In this document: positions 41,757-49,223 of the stretch, in pieces
How the letters are laid out: the number at the start of each line of letters is the position of its first letter
How positions within the stretch are numbered: the stretch's first letter is position 1
Source: Euryarchaeota archaeon UBA433
GTDB taxonomy: Archaea; Thermoplasmatota; Poseidoniia; Poseidoniales; Poseidoniaceae
Reading direction: 5' to 3'
Length of the DNA stretch: 59,275 bases
NCBI GenBank assembly: GCA_002495535.1
Contig: DAFX01000038.1
Coordinates: forward strand, 2,439 to 61,713
The notes under the pieces: model-generated
The model's database searches: none
Seen by the model: only the letters and a program-made list of their open reading frames with translations
What the model was told of the DNA's origin: nothing
Made by a program: the position numbers and the translations under genes

Positions 41757-42494
41757 GTGGCCGACCATTGGATTGAAAATCACAAGCGAGATTCATGGCG
41801 TCGGCAAGCAAAGGCAAGTGGCTACAGGGCCCGTTCTGCGTTCAAACTCAAGCAAATCCAAGAACGTTTCAATCTGATTCGTGAAGGCGATGTGCTCCTC
41901 GATGTCGGGTGTCATCCCGGTGGATGGGCCCAAGTTGGTATGGAATTGGTTGGCGAGAGCGGATTCGTTCTCGGTATCGACCTTGAACCGTGTCAGCCGG
42001 TTGAGGGCGCATTGCTCCTCACCGGTGACATCACAGATCCACACGCCCAAGAGCGTATGCTTGCTGAATTGAAGGGTAGGCCGCTGAATGCGGTTATTTC
42101 CGACATCTCCCCCAACATCACTGGGAAGTGGGATATGGATCAAGCCGTGGCTATGACCTTGGTCGCCCAAGTGTTCGACTTTTCTTTACCCCTTTTATGC
42201 AAAGGTGGTTCTTTCACAACCAAACTTTTCCAGGGCGTTGGCGTAGAAGAACTGATTGTTGCGGTCAAACCTTACTTTTCCGATGTACGCCGCTTCGCAC
42301 CACACGCTTCGAGAAACTCTTCATCTGAAGTGTATTTAGTGTGCAGAAATTTCATGCCTTGGAAAGCAAAGAATCTCTCGATTCTTGAAACTTATGAGGC
42401 TGCTTTGAACATCAAACTCGGTGGCGATGACATTGAAGAAAGCCCCGACATCATCAAATCGTCCTTTTCTGTTCGAAAAAAGAAAGCTGAATAG
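41757..42494 (+). CDS. rlmE: RlmE/FtsJ-type 2'-O-ribose rRNA methyltransferase
   Basis: A 245-residue SAM-dependent enzyme that methylates the ribose 2'-OH of a 23S rRNA residue. Catalytic tetrad K-D-K-E can be placed at K30 (SAFKL), D116 (SDISPN), K156 (TTKLFQG) and E191 (SSEVYLV). The SAM motif is DVGCHPGGWAQV. The start is a GTG at 41757 with GGAGGG six bases upstream; earlier in-frame ATG codons fall inside the divergent secreted-thioredoxin gene. It is followed by an OB-fold protein on the same strand. The C-terminal 40 residues are lysine-rich. Confidence 0.92.
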   Translation: MADHWIENHKRDSWRRQAKASGYRARSAFKLKQIQERFNLIREGDVLLDVGCHPGGWAQVGMELVGESGFVLGIDLEPCQPVEGALLLTGDITDPHAQERMLAELKGRPLNAVISDISPNITGKWDMDQAVAMTLVAQVFDFSLPLLCKGGSFTTKLFQGVGVEELIVAVKPYFSDVRRFAPHASRNSSSEVYLVCRNFMPWKAKNLSILETYEAALNIKLGGDDIEESPDIIKSSFSVRKKKAE

Positions 42495-42526
42495 ATTGAA
42501 GCCCCTTAAGGTTGAACGGACAGGTC

Positions 42527-42871
42527 ATGGACCGTTTACCATCGACACACCAGAAGCAAGAACACCCACGACCGGCGCGCCAATTGTGCAATGATTTGCG
42601 CCACAATGCGCCCGTACATCGAGTTGAGCTGGTTGTTCTTCGGGTCTATCCGGTCCGTCAGATTGCTTCCGAACGGTACACAGGGCCCGTTGCTGCTGCT
42701 TGTGGGAGGGATGAATCTGGGATCATTGGGCTCGTTCTATGGGGTGAACAAACACAGCGCATCCGAGTCGGAGACATCATCCGCCTGACTCATGGCTGGT
42801 GCCGTCGCAGAAACGGTGAACTGGTCATCAGCACGGGCATGGATGGTACATTGACTGTCCTCGATCGTTAA
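42527..42871 (+). CDS. OB-fold nucleic-acid-binding protein (RPA-like)
   Basis: A 114-residue protein with a single predicted OB fold (HRVELVVLRVYPVRQIAS, GIIGLVLWGEQTQRIRVGDIIRLTHGW, NGELVISTG). The pattern WGEQTQRIRVGDIIRLTHGW recalls the single OB folds of archaeal and SOSS-type ssDNA-binding proteins. It may bind RNA or single-stranded DNA; nothing distinguishes the two. The ATG at 42527 is taken; a TTG five codons earlier is possible. It follows rlmE by 32 bases. Confidence 0.7.
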   Translation: MDRLPSTHQKQEHPRPARQLCNDLRHNAPVHRVELVVLRVYPVRQIASERYTGPVAAACGRDESGIIGLVLWGEQTQRIRVGDIIRLTHGWCRRRNGELVISTGMDGTLTVLDR

Positions 42872-42995
42872 ATCGCATTCAGTGGTGCGAAAACACCCAG
42901 TGCAGTTTGCTGGTTGGCAAGCGCTGTTGGAGGTGATGGAGCACGCAACCATAAAGAAGGGGAGGGCGTGGGCGAAATGTTCCTGAGGGTCCATT

Positions 42996-43163
42996 ATGAG
43001 TGAGAGAGCAACGAACTGTACATCATCCGGCGTTCCTTTGGAAGAAACCGGTTCCACCACATTCCCATGCCCAGGGTGCGGTGCACCCATTGGTCGCAGC
43101 CCTCGCTGCCGAAATCAAGGCGTGACCTACGTCTGTCCATCTTGTGGATACCAGGGGCCCTGA
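42996..43163 (+). CDS. Small zinc-finger protein next to aEF1-beta (HVO_2753-like)
   Basis: A 55-residue protein with CPGCG (C25, C28), C38 and CPSCG (C47, C50), the double zinc finger of the archaeal DUF1610/HVO_2753-like group. Such genes lie immediately before elongation factor 1-beta in many archaea, and this one does too, 9 bases ahead. Its function is unproven; the archaeal family has been tied to biofilm and motility in Haloferax. Confidence 0.85.
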   Translation: MSERATNCTSSGVPLEETGSTTFPCPGCGAPIGRSPRCRNQGVTYVCPSCGYQGP

Positions 43164-43172
43164 GGTGATTGT

Positions 43173-43445
43173 ATGGGTATGGTAGTCATGACATACAAAA
43201 TCAATCCAGACTCTGATGTCGAGGATGTCGATGCAGACGCAATCGCAACAACCATCACCGCAATGGGCGATGATGTGTACAACATTCAATCCGTGGAAGT
43301 CAAGCCTCTTGCGTTTGGCCTCAAGTTTGTTCAAGTCCACGTGGTCATGAACGACGGCGAAGGTCTGGCTGATGCCTTGGAAGGACGCATGTCCGAAATC
43401 CACGGTGTTGGAGAGATCGAAGTTCTTTCGATGGGCCTCATTTGA
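43173..43445 (+). CDS. ef1b: Elongation factor 1-beta
   Basis: A 90-residue guanine nucleotide exchange factor that reloads archaeal EF-1A with GTP. The body MTYKINPDSDVEDVDADAIA and the C-terminal LAFGLKFVQVHVVM strand are standard for archaeal aEF1B, with the usual length. It ends shortly before the cytochrome b561 gene, and is preceded by its zinc-finger neighbour. Confidence 0.95.
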   Translation: MGMVVMTYKINPDSDVEDVDADAIATTITAMGDDVYNIQSVEVKPLAFGLKFVQVHVVMNDGEGLADALEGRMSEIHGVGEIEVLSMGLI

Positions 43446-43551
43446 GCCACTCTAGAGGCACGAAGCATCGTTTTGACGCCTTTGCAGTGTTGAAAACGAC
43501 CAGCATAACATACTGACTCATGGAGGGTTTGGTATAGGACAATCGCACACC

Positions 43552-44118
43552 TTGCTCGCCAAAGTTGTCCACTGGGCTTTTGTGATCCTCTATGCCTATG
43601 GTATCTTCAAGCAACTCGACGATCTCGATCAGCTTCACGACCAAAAATTGCTCGTGTTTGAAGTGGCTTTTGCGAGTGCTTTTCTCATCATTGTCCTCGT
43701 TCGATATTTCTACATGAGTCGCTTTGAGACATTTCTTGGTGCACGTGAACCCGTACCTAGAGCACACAAGTACCTCGCAAAAACTGTGCACCTCTCGATG
43801 TATGCTTGTTTGGCTTTGCTTCCCCTGACTGGATTGGCGATTGCAGGCTTGTTCACACGAGGTGTGGAAGATGGCTTTCTGATGGAAATGGCCCTTGGCC
43901 TGCATGGCTTTGCGGCCGACCTAAGTTACGCTCTCATTGCCATTCATATCGCAGCAGCCATTTACTCTCGCCTGAAGGGTGAAGGCGTTTGGACCTCTAT
44001 GGTACCCTTGTGGAAAGAAAGGGGCACTGAGCAAAACGCTTTGGCAACGACCCTCACTTCGCTTGAAAATAAAGCGGTTCAAATGGTCAAAGATTTGATC
44101 CCAACAAAGAAGGATTGA
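43552..44118 (+). CDS. Cytochrome b561-like membrane protein
   Basis: A 188-residue four-helix membrane protein resembling bacterial cytochrome b561 (CybB). Heme-ligand candidate histidines are in VVHW at the start of helix 1, KTVHLSMY in helix 3 and LGLHGFAADLSYALIAIHIAAA in helix 4. It would pass electrons between quinone and an outside acceptor; superoxide oxidation is known for the family member SOO. The start is uncertain: a TTG at 43552 has no ribosome binding site near it, while GGAGGG at 43522-43527 is well placed for an ATA at 43534, which is not a normal start codon. Confidence 0.8.
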   Translation: MLAKVVHWAFVILYAYGIFKQLDDLDQLHDQKLLVFEVAFASAFLIIVLVRYFYMSRFETFLGAREPVPRAHKYLAKTVHLSMYACLALLPLTGLAIAGLFTRGVEDGFLMEMALGLHGFAADLSYALIAIHIAAAIYSRLKGEGVWTSMVPLWKERGTEQNALATTLTSLENKAVQMVKDLIPTKKD

Positions 44119-44143
44119 CGCCAGCCGAGGTTGGTGCAATTAC

Positions 44144-45565
44144 CTAAAGTTGGCTCAGTGGTCCTTGCATGAATTCACGAAGCAAGGTCGTTGCGTAACT
44201 TCCGCTCGAAAGAATGAATCTGAATCGAATGCATGCGCCTTCGGGGTGCCAGCGGTTGTCCTCACCAGGGCCAGACTTCCACCGCTCGCCCATCGATTCA
44301 TCATTAGCGATGGGCACCGTGTCGATGGCGAGTTCATTGAATTCAGTCACGAGGGCTCGCCGGGTTCCTCTGGTCGACAGTCGAGGAATTGCCTTGACGT
44401 TCCAATCGACATCGTGGAGCTTCATTCCTTCGATGATAGCTGCTTCTATTTCGCCGGACTTTCCTTCACAGGTGTTGATTTCACTTCCAGGGAGTGGACC
44501 TGTTGTGACGAGCCGGCCCATCTCACAGTTTCGTGAAATTCTTGGTAGTGTCCGCTCTTCAACATTGACGCAACTGGATGCCTGCAACTGGCCTTTTTCA
44601 TCAATACGTCCGACCAAATCCCCTGCAACTGGGCGGCTGATCGGCATCCCTGCTTGAATACGGGCGTGGAGGGATTTGTTGAACACAACCGACTGCAAAG
44701 CGTGGACCGTCATCAGTTGAAGATTACCAGGGAGCTTTTTGAAAGCACCAACAAAGTCGTCTGGTCGAGCAAGCAAATGCTCAACCATCCTTCGTTCAAA
44801 CCCAAGCCACTGAGGTGCGAGTTCCAACCCTTCTTCGGTTGGGCCATGCTTGCGCACATGGGCTCTGAAAGCATGTACATCGGCGTTCTCAGACATGCCT
44901 TCCATGGCGATGTAAGTCATAACGGCCTTTTCCCAGTCCTCGGCGATAACGTGCTTTCCAACTTCTGCCGTCACCGGGCGACCAGAGCCAAAACGCTGTG
45001 GGCCAATCCAATTTGGGAAGGTGTTATCGCCAAGTTTTGCAGCCATTTCAGCTTGGATGCGTTCGACCTCAGCCATGGCGTCTTCTGTGCTCATTGGCGT
45101 ACCGTCATCATGGGCACAACCTCGAACAACGATGGTGAAGCGATTGCCACGGTGGTTGCCAAAGCCAATTTTCTGATGGGTGCGTCCAAGAACTTCTATT
45201 TCCACATCGGGCATTTCGACCTCTGCGACCTTTTTTTGTGGCGCATCGATGACGAACAATTGCTGTGTCACCGCACGTTTATCCTTGGTTCCTGCAAAGA
45301 AGATACGATTTCTTGGGATCTTGAGTGCCTTGGCAAAGTTGTTGCAAAAGCGATTTGTTTCCCAATTGGTAAGGGTGATTTTCGCGACCGTGAACCTTCC
45401 CTTGTTGTCCATGTGAATTGGTGTGGAGATTTCCTCGACACGGAAGTCGGTGACTCGGGCTTTGAGAACGCCACCAACTCCGTCGGTGTTGGTTGCGTAG
45501 CCGTCCAAGCCTATGGCTTCTGCAAGTGCATCAGTCCAGGCGGTCAAGAAGGCACCCCCGTTCAC
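44144..45565 (-). CDS. truD: tRNA pseudouridine synthase TruD
   Basis: A 473-residue pseudouridine synthase of the TruD family, which converts U13 (archaea) in certain tRNAs. FFAGTKDKRAVTQQ at about 89-102 is the core motif with catalytic D95. The GFGNHRGNRFTIVVRG and FPNWIGPQRFGSGRPVTAEVGKHV segments, typical of the family, follow; a TRUD insertion domain occupies the middle. The start is a GTG at 45563-45565 that overlaps the stop of rpo11 (GTGA). Length is typical of archaeal TruD. Confidence 0.93.
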   Translation of the reverse strand: MNGGAFLTAWTDALAEAIGLDGYATNTDGVGGVLKARVTDFRVEEISTPIHMDNKGRFTVAKITLTNWETNRFCNNFAKALKIPRNRIFFAGTKDKRAVTQQLFVIDAPQKKVAEVEMPDVEIEVLGRTHQKIGFGNHRGNRFTIVVRGCAHDDGTPMSTEDAMAEVERIQAEMAAKLGDNTFPNWIGPQRFGSGRPVTAEVGKHVIAEDWEKAVMTYIAMEGMSENADVHAFRAHVRKHGPTEEGLELAPQWLGFERRMVEHLLARPDDFVGAFKKLPGNLQLMTVHALQSVVFNKSLHARIQAGMPISRPVAGDLVGRIDEKGQLQASSCVNVEERTLPRISRNCEMGRLVTTGPLPGSEINTCEGKSGEIEAAIIEGMKLHDVDWNVKAIPRLSTRGTRRALVTEFNELAIDTVPIANDESMGERWKSGPGEDNRWHPEGACIRFRFILSSGSYATTLLREFMQGPLSQL

Positions 45566-45819
45566 AGGGAAGTGCTTGCAAATTCGCCAGCAAGATCGGA
45601 AACGAGGTCACGCAGGACCTTGTCGGATGCGCTCTTGCCTTTGGTTCGAATGTAAAATTCAGGATCGTCCAGTTCAGGATGGCCTGGGAAGTAGTTTGCG
45701 TACTCGACGTTTTTGTGGTTGTTGAGTCGCTCACGGAGCATCTGGAGAGCCGTGTGGCTTTCGCCGATAATGCGGAGGCGCAGTTCGTTCTTTTCTCGAA
45801 GGAGCAGTTTCACAGGCAT
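45562..45819 (-). CDS. rpoL: DNA-directed RNA polymerase subunit L (Rpo11)
   Basis: An 85-residue assembly subunit of archaeal RNA polymerase, equivalent to eukaryotic RPB11. The family phrases are visible: ESHTALQMLRERLNN, HPELDDPEFYIRTKG and a C-terminal helix. With Rpo3 it forms the assembly platform for the large subunits. The ATG at 45817-45819 is taken; the frame remains open upstream without homology. Its stop overlaps the truD start, so the two are coupled. It diverges from the second RND gene. Confidence 0.92.
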   Translation of the reverse strand: MPVKLLLREKNELRLRIIGESHTALQMLRERLNNHKNVEYANYFPGHPELDDPEFYIRTKGKSASDKVLRDLVSDLAGEFASTSL

Positions 45820-45950
45820 GATGACCAGTTCGCCCACTGGCCTACTTGTTTTGAACCTTCTCCCACAGTTCGCCCAACAATTGTGACGTGGATGTTGCTG
45901 TATGACGGCACTGATAAGCGTTTTTTGGAGCATGAAAGGAGGTCGTGCTG

Positions 45951-45986
45951 ATGCTGAGCAACCCCCTTCCTTTTGTAGTGCTTTGA
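45951..45986 (+). CDS. Possible leader minipeptide before the RND transporter
   Basis: AAAGGAGGT (45935-45943) is a perfect ribosome binding site, and an ATG seven bases later opens an 11-codon frame (MLSNPLPFVVL) that stops 13 bases before the RND start codon. It is out of frame with the transporter. Such short frames before transporters sometimes control them through ribosome stalling; here that is an idea only. Confidence 0.35.
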   Translation: MLSNPLPFVVL

Positions 45987-45999
45987 GTTGGAGAACAGC

Positions 46000-48591
46000 A
46001 TGGATACTTCCGCACTCGAGGCTAAGATGGCCCAGAGTGCAGGTTTGTTCCAACGTTCAGCCATCGCCATCTTGGTTGTGGTCGGTATCATTACCGTTGG
46101 ACTGATGGCTCACCTTGCCGTATCGCCTCCAAATTTCAACACCGATCTGGCCGATTTCGCTCCGGACTCTGAAGCCAACGATGCACATGAACGAATTCAC
46201 CAATACTTCCCGAACGAAACTCGTCCTTTATTCATCGAAGTAGCTGCTGACGACGGCTCAAACATTCTTTCTATTGAAAATCTTCAAACGATGGATCAAC
46301 ACCTTAGCGTGATCAAAAACGCTTCTGAATCTCGAGGAGGGATGATCAAAGTCTGGACCACAGCACCGGGCATTGTTCAATTGAGTTTGGATGAAGAAGG
46401 GGACGGTACCCTGCTGGCCGACGTCACCTCTTGGGAACACATGCTGGACTTGATTTTTGAAGACAACACAACCTGCACCATGACAAGTGATGATCAGTTG
46501 CTTTCAGCCGCCACTTATGCTTCTTCAGCATTGTTGAACAAGGATTTGAGCATTGATTCCACCTGTGCTTATCTTGAAACTGGCAACGGCAGTGCGGCCC
46601 CATTCGCATCGACAACGCTTTGGGTCCTCGAAGTCGACCCGGACCTGGACGAGAAAAACAGAAAAATTCTCCAAGACCAACTGCGAGATGAATTCCAAAT
46701 CCTTTCGACCGACTCATCCCTCGATTACGGTGTCGTCTCACTTGATCTCATCTCATACGACATCGATGAAGGTACATTCGAAAACTTGGCTCTCCTTGTC
46801 GTGCTGGCTTTGGTGGTGGTTGTGGTCTTGCTTGCGCTTGCCTTCCGCTCCATACCAGACGTGTTGTTCCCGCTCGTAGGTTTGTCCTCGGCGCTGATTT
46901 GGACTTACGGGGTCATGAACTTGCTTGGAGCAAAATTCACCGCACTGGAAGTAGCTGTCGCTCCGCTCGTGCTCGGGCTAGGGATCGATTACGCTATCCA
47001 CCTTCAGCGAGCCTATGCAGCAATTCGTAAAGAGCATGAGAACCAAGCAGAAGCCTGGTTGCGTTCTTGCGCTCGCCTCTCAGTCCCTCTTCTGCTCGCA
47101 GTTGTGACCACCGTTGCAGCCTTCTTAGCCAACATTATTTCCCCTCTTCCTCCACTTGCAACGTTCGGTTATGCGCTGGCGTTTGGCGTCGTTTGTGCTT
47201 TTGTTTCAGCGACGGTTGTGGTCGGTTCACTCCATGTCGTGTTCCGTTCAGCTGCAGTCAAGAAGGAAGCAAAGCCGATCACCATGCCAAAACTTGTCGA
47301 TCGAATCGTTGCCCTCCAACAAAAGCAGCAAGTAGCCGTTATTCTCGTCACGATTTTGATTTCAGGTGCATCGGTGTTCGGCGCGGCATCGTTGGAGACG
47401 GATTTCGATTTGGGTGACTTTGTGGATCCAGAAATGGAAATTATGGACGTCAGGAACGATCTTGACAAAAACTACGACAGTGCTGGATGGAAATTACTCT
47501 ACATTCTGTTTGAACCAGTGGAAGGCGAATCCAATATTCCGGGGGATTCGCTCCTCTTGGAACAAATACAGGGGCTTCATGCCGATTTAACTTCGAATCA
47601 CGATGTGGTTGGGACCGATGAACGCATTCCCTCGCCAGCCTATGAAGGACCCTATGTTGTTCTTCGTGATGCCATCTTGCGAAACGAATCCTTCGGTGAG
47701 GCCCACAACCTCGAAGTGTTCGACGGTGATGTTTACGTCAGCGAATCAGATCTTGGATGCAACCTCGCTGAAGTGTTCTTGCAACTTTCAACAAATCAAA
47801 CTGTAGCCGATGCCATAAGCGGCGAAACATGGGCGGAACGAGTAGCTCAGAGCGTGGCAATGGATTCGAATGGCATCACCTTTTTGCGCAATGAAGTTCG
47901 TGTCGAAGCCTCCACTTCGACCCAAGCTGAGCGGGTCATTGCCCAGGTCGAGCAGGAACTTGGCTCTGAAGAAGAACGGGGTACACTCCGTGATAACCTC
48001 GTCGACCATGCTGAACTTCACGTCACTGGTGATTTGGTGGTCTTGCAAACTGTGCTCGATGGTCTCAGCGTGTCTCAAATCAAAACTACGCTGATCTCTT
48101 TGGTCGTGTCCAGTGTTGTGCTGTTGTTGTTGACTCGCCGAGTTCTCCCTGCAGTCGTCGTTTTGTTCCCTGTTGCTTTGGCTTCATTGTGGGTTGCAGG
48201 TTCAATGGTCGCTCTTGGTCTGAAATGGAACGTATTGACGGTCATGGTCACCGCCCTGACTTTGGGCATAGGCATCGATTATTCGATTCACATGTGGCGA
48301 CGCTTCGAAGTGGAACTCGAACGACGAGACACGCATTGGGAGGCTCTTCGAGCAGCCCTTTCTACAACTGGGGTTGCGTTGATTATGAGTGCCTTGACCA
48401 CAGGATTCGGTTTCATGGTTCTTCTGTTCTCACCAATGCCAGTGATTCAGGATTTCGGCCTTATCACGGCGGTTACAGTGTTCTTTTCGCTGCTGCTTTC
48501 CCTGATTTTATTGCCGGTGCTTGTGGAATTGTCTGCACGTAACAAGGAACAGGTCGTCGAAGTGAGCGACGGCACCATCATCGAAGGATGA
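46000..48591 (+). CDS. RND superfamily transporter, HAE3/MMPL type (863 residues)
   Basis: A second RND protein of 863 residues, with two equal halves. Each half has a membrane helix, an extracytoplasmic porter-like loop and five helices, and the acid-containing motif GLGIDYAIHLQRAY or GIGIDYSIHMWRRF. It lacks the calcium-like stretch of the 956-residue paralogue. HAE3 relatives export hopanoids, lipids or siderophores. The start is the ATG at 46000 with GGAG a few bases upstream; a TTG four codons earlier is possible. It runs on the plus strand and ends at the stop of the convergent DUF2240 gene. Confidence 0.9.
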   Translation: MDTSALEAKMAQSAGLFQRSAIAILVVVGIITVGLMAHLAVSPPNFNTDLADFAPDSEANDAHERIHQYFPNETRPLFIEVAADDGSNILSIENLQTMDQHLSVIKNASESRGGMIKVWTTAPGIVQLSLDEEGDGTLLADVTSWEHMLDLIFEDNTTCTMTSDDQLLSAATYASSALLNKDLSIDSTCAYLETGNGSAAPFASTTLWVLEVDPDLDEKNRKILQDQLRDEFQILSTDSSLDYGVVSLDLISYDIDEGTFENLALLVVLALVVVVVLLALAFRSIPDVLFPLVGLSSALIWTYGVMNLLGAKFTALEVAVAPLVLGLGIDYAIHLQRAYAAIRKEHENQAEAWLRSCARLSVPLLLAVVTTVAAFLANIISPLPPLATFGYALAFGVVCAFVSATVVVGSLHVVFRSAAVKKEAKPITMPKLVDRIVALQQKQQVAVILVTILISGASVFGAASLETDFDLGDFVDPEMEIMDVRNDLDKNYDSAGWKLLYILFEPVEGESNIPGDSLLLEQIQGLHADLTSNHDVVGTDERIPSPAYEGPYVVLRDAILRNESFGEAHNLEVFDGDVYVSESDLGCNLAEVFLQLSTNQTVADAISGETWAERVAQSVAMDSNGITFLRNEVRVEASTSTQAERVIAQVEQELGSEEERGTLRDNLVDHAELHVTGDLVVLQTVLDGLSVSQIKTTLISLVVSSVVLLLLTRRVLPAVVVLFPVALASLWVAGSMVALGLKWNVLTVMVTALTLGIGIDYSIHMWRRFEVELERRDTHWEALRAALSTTGVALIMSALTTGFGFMVLLFSPMPVIQDFGLITAVTVFFSLLLSLILLPVLVELSARNKEQVVEVSDGTIIEG

Positions 48592-49182
48592 TCAATACAC
48601 TGAAAGCGCAGCGGTAATGTCTTCCATCGCTAGGCCTTGCTCTCGGGCTACCAACGCTAGGCATACCCAGTGGCTGGCATAGGTGAGCGCCTTTGCTTTC
48701 CGTTCTGCTCTTCGCTCGACCTCTTCGACTGCAAGTTGAGATTGTCGAGCGATAAATTTAGTCAATCTTGGCGTCAACTTCGAGCGTGGGTCGTCGTTCA
48801 CCTGGGCTGGTTTGGCCTTTGCATTTGCCTCACCTGTTGGAGCGTTTGGGAGCGGTGTTGAGCGCGATTCTTTGTCGCGTTTTGGCTCCTCACTCGTGAT
48901 GGGGTTTGACGGCTGAAGCAAGCGTGATGGGCGTGGGAACCAACCGAGTGGTGAAGTGATGCCCTGAAGGGACACTGTTGGGGTGAGGGCCTCTTGCGAA
49001 CCCGACAACCATCCTGCTTTGATCAGGGCTTGAACGGATGCCTCGGCTTCTTCTGGTGAGAGCCATTCCATGTCGAAGGACATGACTCGTTCCAAATCGA
49101 GGGCATCGAGGCTCGCTCCTTCTCGGAAACATATGGCCAGCACACGCAAGACATCTTGGGTGTCTTCCTGGCTCATGCTCAT
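48592..49182 (-). CDS. DUF2240 archaeal protein
   Basis: A 196-residue protein. The N-terminal helices with EWLSPEEAEASVQALIKAGWL are the mark of DUF2240 (COG3612), an archaeal family of unknown role with a winged-helix look. A hydrophilic, Pro-rich middle and a basic C-terminal helical part (KLTPRLTKFIARQSQLAVEEVERRAERKAKAL) follow. The start has GGAGG nine bases upstream. It lies 41 bases downstream of the Kelch protein gene on the same strand. Confidence 0.75.
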   Translation of the reverse strand: MSMSQEDTQDVLRVLAICFREGASLDALDLERVMSFDMEWLSPEEAEASVQALIKAGWLSGSQEALTPTVSLQGITSPLGWFPRPSRLLQPSNPITSEEPKRDKESRSTPLPNAPTGEANAKAKPAQVNDDPRSKLTPRLTKFIARQSQLAVEEVERRAERKAKALTYASHWVCLALVAREQGLAMEDITAALSVY

Positions 49183-49223
49183 GCACAGAAGCCTCCTGTT
49201 GAAGAAGGTAAGCCCAACATTTT

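Noticed and set aside
42930..42992. Possible C/D-box sRNA (GTGATGG ... CTGA) before the zinc-finger gene
   Set aside because: The C box deviates from RUGAUGA and no internal D'/C' pair is present; the region also holds the ribosome binding sites of the next gene.
44654..45655. 333-codon open frame antisense to truD
   Set aside because: TruD has full family motifs on the other strand; the antisense translation has no recognisable domain and many rare-looking Cys and His runs.
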